Shown: positions 1 through 7,597 of the stretch, one piece after another | Position numbering within the stretch: the first letter of the stretch is position 1 | How the letters are laid out: every line of letters begins with the position of its first letter | Assembly (NCBI GenBank): GCA_016934455.1 | Contig: JAFGSX010000095.1 | Span: 1-42,535, forward strand | Source of the DNA: Deltaproteobacteria bacterium | Lineage (GTDB): Bacteria > Myxococcota > JACRCW01 > JAFGSX01 | Length of the DNA stretch: 42,535 nucleotides | Reading direction: 5' to 3' | Made by a program: the position numbers and the translations under genes | The notes under the pieces: model-generated | Seen by the model: the letters and a program-made list of their open reading frames with translations, nothing else | Told to the model about the DNA's origin: nothing | Databases searched by the model: none

Positions 1-1
1 C

Positions 2-529
2 CCGCTCGCCGGTGGCGAATGGCAGCGCCGCGTGCTGGTGCCGCTGCGCGGAGCCGGGATGGGCTGGATGTCGAGCCTGGTCAGCGACGACCAGGGGGAG
101 CTGCAGGTGGCCTTTGCGGCCCGGGCGGGCGGGCGCCTCTATTTCGCGCCGGTGCCGGCCGCGGGAGAGCTGGTGCGGCCACCGCGGCTGGCGCGCGACC
201 TCAGGCGCATGCGGCTGTCCGCCGCCCCCAACGGAGAGCTGGTGCTGGCCGCGGCCGCGGGCGAGCGCGGCGCTCCCGAACGAAGCGCGCTGATCGTGCT
301 GCGACGCAGCGCCGGCAGGTGGCGGCAAACGCTGGTCGACGAGAGGCGGCCGGTGGGCGGCTTTCTCGACGTGGCCGCGGCACCGCGCGGCGAGGCGCTG
401 GTGCTCTACTCGGCCGAGGTCGATCGCGGCCTGTGGCTGTACGACGAGACGCGGATCGCGACGCGGGTGATCGAGCGGCAACCCGACAGCCAGCCCGCCA
501 GCGCGCCGGCTGCGCCCCGGGCGCGGTGA
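2..529 (+). CDS. 3' end of a hypothetical protein (beta-propeller-like), truncated by the window's left edge
   Basis: Frame 2 is open from the window start (PLAGGEWQRRVLVPLRG...) to the stop at 529; the listed ORF start at 32 is internal. Repeated 'GELVLAAAAGERG'-type strands are only suggestive of a propeller. Confidence 0.55.
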   Translation, partial: PLAGGEWQRRVLVPLRGAGMGWMSSLVSDDQGELQVAFAARAGGRLYFAPVPAAGELVRPPRLARDLRRMRLSAAPNGELVLAAAAGERGAPERSALIVLRRSAGRWRQTLVDERRPVGGFLDVAAAPRGEALVLYSAEVDRGLWLYDETRIATRVIERQPDSQPASAPAAPRAR

Positions 530-530
530 G

Positions 531-1532
531 CTACTCGGCGATGACCGTGCCCTTGACCGTTGGCTTGCCCGCTTTTTCCTTCTCTTTCTTGGGCACCTTC
601 TTGCCCCGGTCCACGGTCTCGCTGCGCGGGATCAGGGGCACCACCTCGATCTCGGCGACGTGGGTGTCGTCCTCCTTGTCGCCGAGGTAAACGCTCTCGA
701 TCTTGACCACCAGGTTGAGCGCCTTGCTGCGCCTGAGCTTGAAGAACTTGAACTCGGGCTTGTTGGCGAACACCAGCTCCTCGGTGTCGCCGCCGATGTT
801 GATGCCCAGGTCCGAGAAGTCCAACGCCGAAATCTCATCGCCGACGTCGGATTCGGTCTGCACCTCGAGCAGGGCGCGGTGCAGGCGGTTGGCCCGCTTG
901 AACTCCCTGGCATCGGTCGACTTGCCCGGGAAGACGCCGATCATGCCCACCCCGATCGGCTTGGACAGCTTGACGGTGACACTCTCGCCGACGCCGGTGC
1001 CCTCGACCCCTTCGGCCCAGGCGGTGTCGAGGTCGTCGTCGAGCACGGCCGCCGGGTTCTCGCCGCGCTTGGTGCTGGAGGCGATCGCGCGCAGGCCCCG
1101 GAGCGGACCGCGATCCTCGCCGTTGAACACGAACTGGTCGCCGTATTTCCAGGCGAGGTACACCTCTTCGTCGCCGCTCGGCCCGCTGTGCACCATGGTC
1201 ATCTCGAGCCGACCGCGCGCGCCCCGCACCTCGCTGGCGTAGGTGCTGTCGAAAAAGACGTGATAGGCGGGCCGGTACTGGCCGCCGCTCTGCCTCAGGA
1301 TCAGCAGCCCGCCCTCGGAGCCGCCGGCTCCGGCGGAGCGGTAGGCGACCGCCACGTCCTCGACGCCGTCGTCGTTGAAGTCGGCCTGCGCCACGCTGGT
1401 GATGCGGAAGTCGCGGCCCAGCGCCTGGTACTCGGGCGCGGCCTTGTAGCCCTCGAGTGCATGCCCGGGCCCAGCCACCAACGCGAGCGCGGCAGCGAAG
1501 GCGAGCGATGCTGAGGCGACACGAAGCGTCAT
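531..1532 (-). CDS. Secreted protein with an FG-GAP-like segment and a NADase-type glycan-binding/discoidin-like domain
   Basis: Signal peptide MTLRVASASLAFAAALALVAGPGHA; 'DFNDDGVEDVAVAY' FG-GAP-like motif; 'ENPAAVLDDDLDTAWAEGVEGTGVGESVTVKL' typical of discoidin-like domains. Start set at 1532 because GGCGGAGAG precedes that ATG. Confidence 0.75.
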   Translation of the reverse strand: MTLRVASASLAFAAALALVAGPGHALEGYKAAPEYQALGRDFRITSVAQADFNDDGVEDVAVAYRSAGAGGSEGGLLILRQSGGQYRPAYHVFFDSTYASEVRGARGRLEMTMVHSGPSGDEEVYLAWKYGDQFVFNGEDRGPLRGLRAIASSTKRGENPAAVLDDDLDTAWAEGVEGTGVGESVTVKLSKPIGVGMIGVFPGKSTDAREFKRANRLHRALLEVQTESDVGDEISALDFSDLGINIGGDTEELVFANKPEFKFFKLRRSKALNLVVKIESVYLGDKEDDTHVAEIEVVPLIPRSETVDRGKKVPKKEKEKAGKPTVKGTVIAE

Positions 1533-1570
1533 CTCTCCGCCGGATATCATCCTCTGGCACAACGGTACGG

Positions 1571-2167
1571 CTACTCAGTTGTAGTGTCAATTTTTAGTGG
1601 TCGCGTGATCATCATCACCGGCTGCAGAAAAAGATCGCGCGGGCCATAACTATGGCGCCGCTGCGGCTCGCCGGTCAGCACCGGACGGGTCAGCCAGGCC
1701 GGCATCAGCACCTCGCCGTCGATGGCCAGGCAGGCGGCGGTCTCCGGACCCAGCCGGGCGCGGGCGTCGGCGAACAGCCGGTCGAGCGCGCGGCGCGTCT
1801 GGCGCGGCGCGAGCGCCCGGTGCCGACGCTGTGCAGCCAGGCTGCCGGGCCGCTCCGGGTCGATGTGCCACAGCTCGTGCAACAGCGCCTCGAGCCGCCG
1901 CTCGGGCGTGCTCTGCCTGAACCAGAGCGGCCGCAGGGTCAGCTCGTACAACGCGCTCTGCCGCCCGAGGCGCACCTGCAGCGGCAGCCCGGGTCGGCAC
2001 AGCGAGCGGATCGAGGCGCGCGCCGCGCCGCGGGCCTGCCCGGTCACGATCAGGATCCGGCGCGCATCCACCGAACTCAGCGCGGGCAGCCGCCGGGTCA
2101 ACTCGTCGCAGAGCCGGTGCAGCGCCGGTGCCAGCTCGGGCCGGGAAGAGATCGGGCGCGTGACCAC
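1571..2167 (-). CDS. Putative zinc metallopeptidase (HELWH motif)
   Basis: 'LLHELWHIDP' is an HExxH motif in the context seen in putative phage-type metallopeptidase domains; GTG start. Confidence 0.65.
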   Translation of the reverse strand: MVTRPISSRPELAPALHRLCDELTRRLPALSSVDARRILIVTGQARGAARASIRSLCRPGLPLQVRLGRQSALYELTLRPLWFRQSTPERRLEALLHELWHIDPERPGSLAAQRRHRALAPRQTRRALDRLFADARARLGPETAACLAIDGEVLMPAWLTRPVLTGEPQRRHSYGPRDLFLQPVMMITRPLKIDTTTE

Positions 2168-2303
2168 GCGCTCACGCTAGCACGAACGCGCCGGACCCGA
2201 TCGGGCTTTTGCAGCCGCTCCTTGACTTGCACCAGCGCCGCGGTTACGAAGCGGGCTTTCATCCGCGGTGGCCATCGGCGGCGCGGCGAGAGCGAGGTGG
2301 CGC

Positions 2304-3281
2304 ATGGCCTTCCCCGAGCATCGGCTGCGCCGGCTGCGCCGCAGCGCCGGGTTGCGCCGGCTGGTGCGCGAGACGCGGCTCCAGATCGATCAACTGGTGC
2401 TGCCGATGCCGGTGGTGGGCGGCGGCGACGTCAGCGCGGAGGTGCCGTCGCTGCCGGGCGTGCGCCGGCTATCGGCGGAGCGCGCGGCCGAGCTGGCGGC
2501 CCGGGCCAGCGACGCCGGGATCGGAGCCGTGCTGCTGTGCGGGGTGGGCGAGCGCGCCGACGACCAGGGCAGCGAGGCGTGGAGCGACGGCGGCCCGGTG
2601 GCGCGCGCGGCCCGCGCCATCCGCAAGCAGCGACCCGGGCTGGTGCTGCTGACCGAGGTGGCGGTGGGCCCTTTCGCCAGCGGGGGCCGCGCCGGTCCGG
2701 TCGGCCGCGGCGGCGACGGCAGCGCGGCGGTCGACAACGACGCCGCGCTCGAGCTGATCGGCCAGATCGCGCTCTGCCACGCCCGCGCCGGCGTCGACAT
2801 CCTGGTTCCGATCGAGCAGATCGACGGCAGCGTCGGCTTCGCGCGCGAGGCTCTCGACGACAAGGGATTCGAGGCGGTGGCGATCGCGGCCAGCGGGCGG
2901 CTGGCGTCGGCCTTTGACGCGGCGCCGGCGGACGGCGGGGAACCGCCGCTGCTGGCCGCGGCCAGCGAGCTGCTCGATCCCGCCAATGGCGGCGAGGCGC
3001 TGCGCGCGCTGGCGCTGGGGATCGAGGAGGGCGCGGATCTGGCGCTGATCCGGCCGTCGCTCCCGGCGCTGGACCTGATCGGCGCGGCGCGGCGCGAGTT
3101 CGAGCTGCCGCTGGCCGCGTGCCAGGGGTGGGCCGAGTATGCGATGATCTGCGCCGCGGTTGAGATCTGCCGGATCGACGGCGCGGCGGCGCACCTCGAA
3201 TCGCTGCTGGCCGTGCACCGCGCGGGGGCAGATCTGATCGCAACGCCGTGGGCGCTGGAGGCTGCGCGCCGGCTGCGCTAG
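2304..3281 (+). CDS. HemB/porphobilinogen synthase homologue lacking catalytic residues (pseudoenzyme)
   Basis: Colinear with HemB: '[20 protein letters not shown]', 'LPGVRRLS', 'GIGAVLLCGV', 'GSEAW', 'VDNDAALELIGQIALCHARAGVDILVPIEQIDGSVGFAREALDDKGF', 'ALDIGEEGADLALIRPSLPALDLI'-type block, 'EYAMI'. Catalytic Lys and metal Cys positions substituted. ATG 2304 preferred over 2268 because AGGTGG lies upstream. Confidence 0.85.
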   Translation: MAFPEHRLRRLRRSAGLRRLVRETRLQIDQLVLPMPVVGGGDVSAEVPSLPGVRRLSAERAAELAARASDAGIGAVLLCGVGERADDQGSEAWSDGGPVARAARAIRKQRPGLVLLTEVAVGPFASGGRAGPVGRGGDGSAAVDNDAALELIGQIALCHARAGVDILVPIEQIDGSVGFAREALDDKGFEAVAIAASGRLASAFDAAPADGGEPPLLAAASELLDPANGGEALRALALGIEEGADLALIRPSLPALDLIGAARREFELPLAACQGWAEYAMICAAVEICRIDGAAAHLESLLAVHRAGADLIATPWALEAARRLR

Positions 3282-3300
3282 ACGCGGACCGGACCGGGGG

Positions 3301-3513
3301 TTGCCGGTGAAGGTGACGCGCTACAAGGTCGTCGAGTGCATGACAGTGGCCGACGACACGCTGGAGTCGATACTCAACGAGTGGACGCGCCAGGGCTGGG
3401 TCTTCGACGGCATGACCTTCGTGCCCAACGAGGCGAGCAAGCGGCCCAAGATGGCGTTCGTGATCTTCACCCGGCAGGAGGAGATCGCCGACGACTCGGG
3501 GGATGCGACGTGA
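3301..3513 (+). CDS. Small DUF4177-like protein
   Basis: 'VTRYKVVECMTVADDTLESILNEWTRQGWVFDGMTFVPN' resembles DUF4177 (YKVV...LNEWaxqGW). TTG start; GTG 3307 is an alternative. Confidence 0.6.
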   Translation: MPVKVTRYKVVECMTVADDTLESILNEWTRQGWVFDGMTFVPNEASKRPKMAFVIFTRQEEIADDSGDAT

Positions 3514-4220
3514 GCGAAGACGATCGCGATGGCCGTCCAGATCTCGGCCCGTCCGACGTCTGGGACAACGATCCGTCCGCGCAGCGCCGGCAGACGCCGA
3601 TGGCAGTGGTGACCGCGGCCGATTTCGAGCGCCTCGGCCAACCGATCGACAGCGCCTCCGCCGCGGGCGAGCCGACGACGCCGGCCGTCACCGCGATGTC
3701 GCCTGCCGCGGGCGATGCAGCGGACGCGGGCACGGGCGCCGACGCGGCGCCGCCCGCCGGCCAGCCGGAGGCCTCCGATCGGGCACCGACGCCGGCCAAG
3801 TCCGATCTGCAGTTGCGCGTCATCGCCCGCGCCATCGACGTCGCGATCTTCGCGCTGCTGGCCGAATCGGTGGCCTTTGTGGGCCCGCTGGCCGCGCTGG
3901 TCTACCTGCTGCTGGCCGACGCCCTGTTCGAGGGAGCCTCGGTCGGCAAGCGGCTGACCCGGCTGCGGGTGGTGCGCTCGCGCGATCGCAAGCCGGCCAA
4001 CGTCTTCGACTCGCTGCTGCGCAACGCACCGCTCGGCATCGCCGGGCTGTTCGTTCTGATCCCGCTCGTCGGCTGGGCGCTGTTTTTGACGCTCGGCCTC
4101 GCCATCCTGCTGTTCGAGGGCTACCTGGTCTGGACCGACGGCCGGGGCGTCCGCGCCGGCGACATCCTGGCCGGCACCCAGGTGATCGAGATGCGGCGCC
4201 AGATCGCCGGCGAGCGCTGA
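3510..4220 (+). CDS. RDD family membrane protein with a disordered N-terminus
   Basis: GTG overlaps the upstream TGA (GTGA). 'LQLRVIARAIDVAIFALL', 'ASVGKRLTRLRVV', 'NAPLGI...' match the RDD domain layout. Confidence 0.8.
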   Translation: MSEDDRDGRPDLGPSDVWDNDPSAQRRQTPMAVVTAADFERLGQPIDSASAAGEPTTPAVTAMSPAAGDAADAGTGADAAPPAGQPEASDRAPTPAKSDLQLRVIARAIDVAIFALLAESVAFVGPLAALVYLLLADALFEGASVGKRLTRLRVVRSRDRKPANVFDSLLRNAPLGIAGLFVLIPLVGWALFLTLGLAILLFEGYLVWTDGRGVRAGDILAGTQVIEMRRQIAGER

Positions 4221-4247
4221 CGCGCGCCGATCGCGCCGGTCCGGTGA

Positions 4248-4976
4248 TCAGGGCGCCGCGCTGCCGGGGCTGCTCGGCGTCGGCGGAGAGCCGGGCGCCG
4301 CGCGAAACGTGAACGGATAGGTGACGATCACGGTGCCGCCGCCCCGGGGGGCCTTCATGCGCAAGGCGTACATGGTCTCGCGCACGCACTCGGCCAGCTC
4401 GGGGTGCTGTTGCTCGGCCTCCTGGTTCAGGATATCGCTCGACGTCACGATGCCCCCCAGCTCGGGGGCGCCCTCGATCTTGAACTTGACCTTGAGCGTG
4501 ACATCGGGAAGCGGTTGGTCCTCGGGAGTCATCTCGTAGCACTCCCGGATCAGCGGCACGATCTCTCTGATGCGCGCCTGGATGTACTCCCTGTCGAGGC
4601 TGCCGAACTGGGAGTCGCTGCCCGGAGCGGACTGCGCCTGGCCCGCCGTCGCGGGCACGGCGGCCTCTTCCTCGGCTCGCTTCTTCTCGGTCAGCTTTTG
4701 CTGGATCGCCTTGAGCAACTGGGCGCGCTGCTCGGCGTCGATGCGCTCCACGCCCGGCACCTGCGTCTGCGGCAGGCGCAGCGGTCGGGCCGCTGTCGAC
4801 CGCGGCCCGGCCGCCCCAGCGGCGGGGTCGCCGGCAGCGGCGGGCGCGGTGGTCGGCGGCGTCTCGGGAATCGGCGGCGGTGACTGCCGCCGCAGGTACC
4901 AGATCAGCGCCACCACGGCCAGCAGCGCGATCGCGGTGGCGACCAGTTGCAGCAGCGACGACGATCGTCTGGCCAT
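4248..4976 (-). CDS. Membrane-anchored protein with an AgmX/TonB-like C-terminal domain
   Basis: N-terminal TM segment 'LLQLVATAIALLAVVALIWYL', Pro/Ala linker, then 'IREIVPLIRECYEM...PDVTLKVKFKIEGAPELGGIVTSSDIL...LAECVRETMYALRMKAPRGGGTVIVTYPFTF', as in myxobacterial AgmX/PglI C-terminal domains. Confidence 0.75.
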   Translation of the reverse strand: MARRSSSLLQLVATAIALLAVVALIWYLRRQSPPPIPETPPTTAPAAAGDPAAGAAGPRSTAARPLRLPQTQVPGVERIDAEQRAQLLKAIQQKLTEKKRAEEEAAVPATAGQAQSAPGSDSQFGSLDREYIQARIREIVPLIRECYEMTPEDQPLPDVTLKVKFKIEGAPELGGIVTSSDILNQEAEQQHPELAECVRETMYALRMKAPRGGGTVIVTYPFTFRAAPGSPPTPSSPGSAAP

Positions 4977-5147
4977 GACTGCTCCGACGCGAGGGGTGGG
5001 CCAGTGTAGCGTGCCGCCAGCGCGCGCACAACGCGGCCGCAGGCGCCGGCGCGGCGACCGCGGGTCGCGCTTGCGTTGGGTCGCGGTTTGGGTAATTTGC
5101 ACCCGTCGGCCGCCGCCACGGGCCGGGCGGCCGGGGAGAGACCAGGC

Positions 5148-5504
5148 ATGCCGTGCCGATCGCCGACGCTGTTGTTGGGTGGTGCGCTGCTGCTCGCCGG
5201 CTGCGCCACGACCAGGCTCGCCGAATCGATGCAGGTGACCGCACCCGAGGTCCATCCCGAGTTCACCAGCGACGCCAGCTTCAACGCCAAACTGTACTTC
5301 AAGAACGGGTCGGCCGAGGCGTGCGAGGTCGATGCCTACGAGCTGAGCTGGGAGGGTGGCGGTTTCAAGCGCATCGAGGCCAGGCCGACCTTCACCGTGC
5401 CCGCCAAGAAGACCGTCGACCGGGTGGTGACCGTCGGCTACGTCCGCGACGTGCGCGCGTTCCAGAAGAGCCTGAGCGTACAGGTCTACTGCCGCGTCAA
5501 ATGA
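5148..5504 (+). CDS. Small lipoprotein, LEA14-like fold possible
   Basis: Lipobox 'LLLAGCA'; conserved-looking mature domain; 3' end overlaps the convergent gene by 8 bp. Confidence 0.7.
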   Translation: MPCRSPTLLLGGALLLAGCATTRLAESMQVTAPEVHPEFTSDASFNAKLYFKNGSAEACEVDAYELSWEGGGFKRIEARPTFTVPAKKTVDRVVTVGYVRDVRAFQKSLSVQVYCRVK

Positions 5505-6828
5505 TCCCGTGCTTGCGCAGCAGCCGCTTGAACTGGGTGCGCTCTAAACCCGAGGCGCGCGCGGCCTGGCTGATGTTGTTGTCCGCGAGCTCGAGCTGCC
5601 GCACCAGGTAGTCGCGCTCGAAGCCCTCGAGCACGCGCCGCTTCTCGTCCTGAAACGGCGGCGGCGCGCGGCCGTCGCCGGCGATCTCGGTGCGGACCTC
5701 GCTGTCCTCTCCAAAACCGACCGGTTCGCGGCCGGTGGCGCGAAAGCGCGCCAGCGCGTTTCGCAGCTCGCGCACGTTGCCGGGCCAGACGTGGCCGGTG
5801 ATGAAGAGCTCGAGCGTGGCCGGCGCGATCGCCACCTCGCGGTGACCCATCTCCTCGAGCAGCACGCCGACCAGGACCGGGATGTCCTCGCGCCGTTCGC
5901 GCAGCGGCGGCACGGTCACGGTCACCGCGTTGAGCCGGAAGAACAGGTCCTTGCGAAAGCGGCCGGACTCGACCGCGGCGCCCAGGTCGCGGTTGGTGGC
6001 CGCGATGACCCTGGTGTCGACGGAGACGGTCTTTGACGAGCCGACCGGCCGCACCTGGTGCGACTCGAGCGCCCGCAGCAGCTTGGGCTGCAGCTCGAGC
6101 GGCAGCTCGCCGATCTCGTCGAGAAATATGGTTCCGCCGTCGGCGCGTTGGAAAGCGCCGCGGTAGTCGCTGTCGGCCCCGGTGAAGGCGCCGCGCCGGT
6201 GGCCGAACAGCTCGCTCTCGACCAGGGTCGGAGTCAACGCCGCGCAGTCGCAGACCTCGAACGGCCCCAGGCCGCGCTGCGAGTGGGCGTGGATCTCGCG
6301 CGCCACCAGCTCCTTGCCGACGCCGGTCTCGCCCAGGATCAGGGTGGCGTAGTCGATCCGCTCTAGCTTCTCGAGCAAGGCGTAGAGACGGCGCATTGCC
6401 GGCGAGGTGCCGATCAGCTTGCCATAGTGATCGAGCGCGCTGTGGGTCTCGCTGGCCGACTGATAGCGCGAGGCGAGCAGCAGCCGGGTATCGCCCACGC
6501 GCAGCGTCGATCCCAGCGGCAGCACCGCCCGCTCGACCCGGGTCTCGAGGTAGAAGGTGCCGTTCTTGCTGCCCAGGTCCGTGACCAGAAAGCCGTCTTC
6601 GGCGACGTCGATCCGGAGGTGGCGCGACGAGACGCGGCGGTCGTCGAGCACCAGGTCGCAACCCCGGCCGCGTCCGATCACCGCGCTGCCGCCCGGCAGC
6701 TCGAGGCGGGCGCCAGCGCTGGCGCCGAGCACGACGTGGATGGTGCAGCCGGGCAGCGGCGAGGTCTCCTCGTCGCCGCGTTCGAGGAGCAGCGAGATGG
6801 TCTTGCCGGGTTGCTCGAACGCGGACAT
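5497..6828 (-). CDS. FHA domain-containing sigma54-dependent transcriptional activator
   Basis: FHA 'GGSAVIGRGRGCDLVLDDRRVSSRHLRI...LGSKNGTFY'; AAA+ 'GETGVGKELVAREIH', 'GAFTGA' and 'GGTIFLDEIGELP'; 'WPGNVRELRN'; Fis-type HTH at the C-terminus. Confidence 0.95.
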   Translation of the reverse strand: MSAFEQPGKTISLLLERGDEETSPLPGCTIHVVLGASAGARLELPGGSAVIGRGRGCDLVLDDRRVSSRHLRIDVAEDGFLVTDLGSKNGTFYLETRVERAVLPLGSTLRVGDTRLLLASRYQSASETHSALDHYGKLIGTSPAMRRLYALLEKLERIDYATLILGETGVGKELVAREIHAHSQRGLGPFEVCDCAALTPTLVESELFGHRRGAFTGADSDYRGAFQRADGGTIFLDEIGELPLELQPKLLRALESHQVRPVGSSKTVSVDTRVIAATNRDLGAAVESGRFRKDLFFRLNAVTVTVPPLRERREDIPVLVGVLLEEMGHREVAIAPATLELFITGHVWPGNVRELRNALARFRATGREPVGFGEDSEVRTEIAGDGRAPPPFQDEKRRVLEGFERDYLVRQLELADNNISQAARASGLERTQFKRLLRKHGII

Positions 6829-6887
6829 GACGACAAAGCTACGCAATGCGGCGCGGGCGCGCAATCGCGGCGTCACCCCAAGCAACC

Positions 6888-7565
6888 TCAGCGACCGGCG
6901 TCGACGGCCGGCGCCAACGGCGCGGGTTGGTCGCGCAGCCGCTCGAGCAGCGCCAGGTAGTCGCCGCGCGGCATCTCCAGCGCGCCCATCTGCGACAGGA
7001 ACGGGTTGGGCACCTGGCCGTCGATCAGCGCAAAGCCGAGCTGGCACAGGTGGACGAGCGCGATCTTCGAGGCGTCGGGGCGGCGGCTGAACATCGATTC
7101 GCCGCAGAAGATCTTGCCCACGGCCACGCCGTACAGGCCGCCGACCAGGGCGCCGCCCTGCCAGCACTCGATCGAGTGGGCGTGGCCGGCGCGGTGCAGC
7201 GCGTTGTAAGCAGCGCGCATGTCGTCGGTGATCCAGGTGCCGTCGGCTCTGGCCCGCGGAGCGGCGCAGCCGGCGATGACCGCGGCGAAGTCGCGGTCGA
7301 CGGTGACCTGGTAGGGCCGCTGCCGCAGGCGCTTGCGCAGGCTGCGCGAGATCCTGAGCTGGTCGGGCACGAACACCGTGCGCGGATCGGGCGAGAACCA
7401 GAAGATCGGGTCGCCCTCGTTGTACCAGGGGAAGATGCCGTGGCGGTAGGCATACAGCAGCCGCTCCTGTCCGAGGTCGCCGCCCGCGGCGAGCAGGCCG
7501 CTCTCGAGCGCAGCGGTCACCGGCGGAAAGGCGTCGGGCGGGTCGAGCGGGTCGAGGATCCTCAT
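6888..7565 (-). CDS. aat: Leucyl/phenylalanyl-tRNA--protein transferase
   Basis: '[43 protein letters not shown]', '[27 protein letters not shown]', '[20 protein letters not shown]' are Aat signatures. Confidence 0.97.
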   Translation of the reverse strand: MRILDPLDPPDAFPPVTAALESGLLAAGGDLGQERLLYAYRHGIFPWYNEGDPIFWFSPDPRTVFVPDQLRISRSLRKRLRQRPYQVTVDRDFAAVIAGCAAPRARADGTWITDDMRAAYNALHRAGHAHSIECWQGGALVGGLYGVAVGKIFCGESMFSRRPDASKIALVHLCQLGFALIDGQVPNPFLSQMGALEMPRGDYLALLERLRDQPAPLAPAVDAGR

Positions 7566-7597
7566 CCGGGGCTGGGGGGCCGGTCACCGAACGGCGA

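Noticed and set aside
6829-7587. N-terminal extension of the 696 aa ORF upstream of the FHA protein
   Set aside because: It overlaps aat in another frame; the M at 6828 fits the FHA protein.
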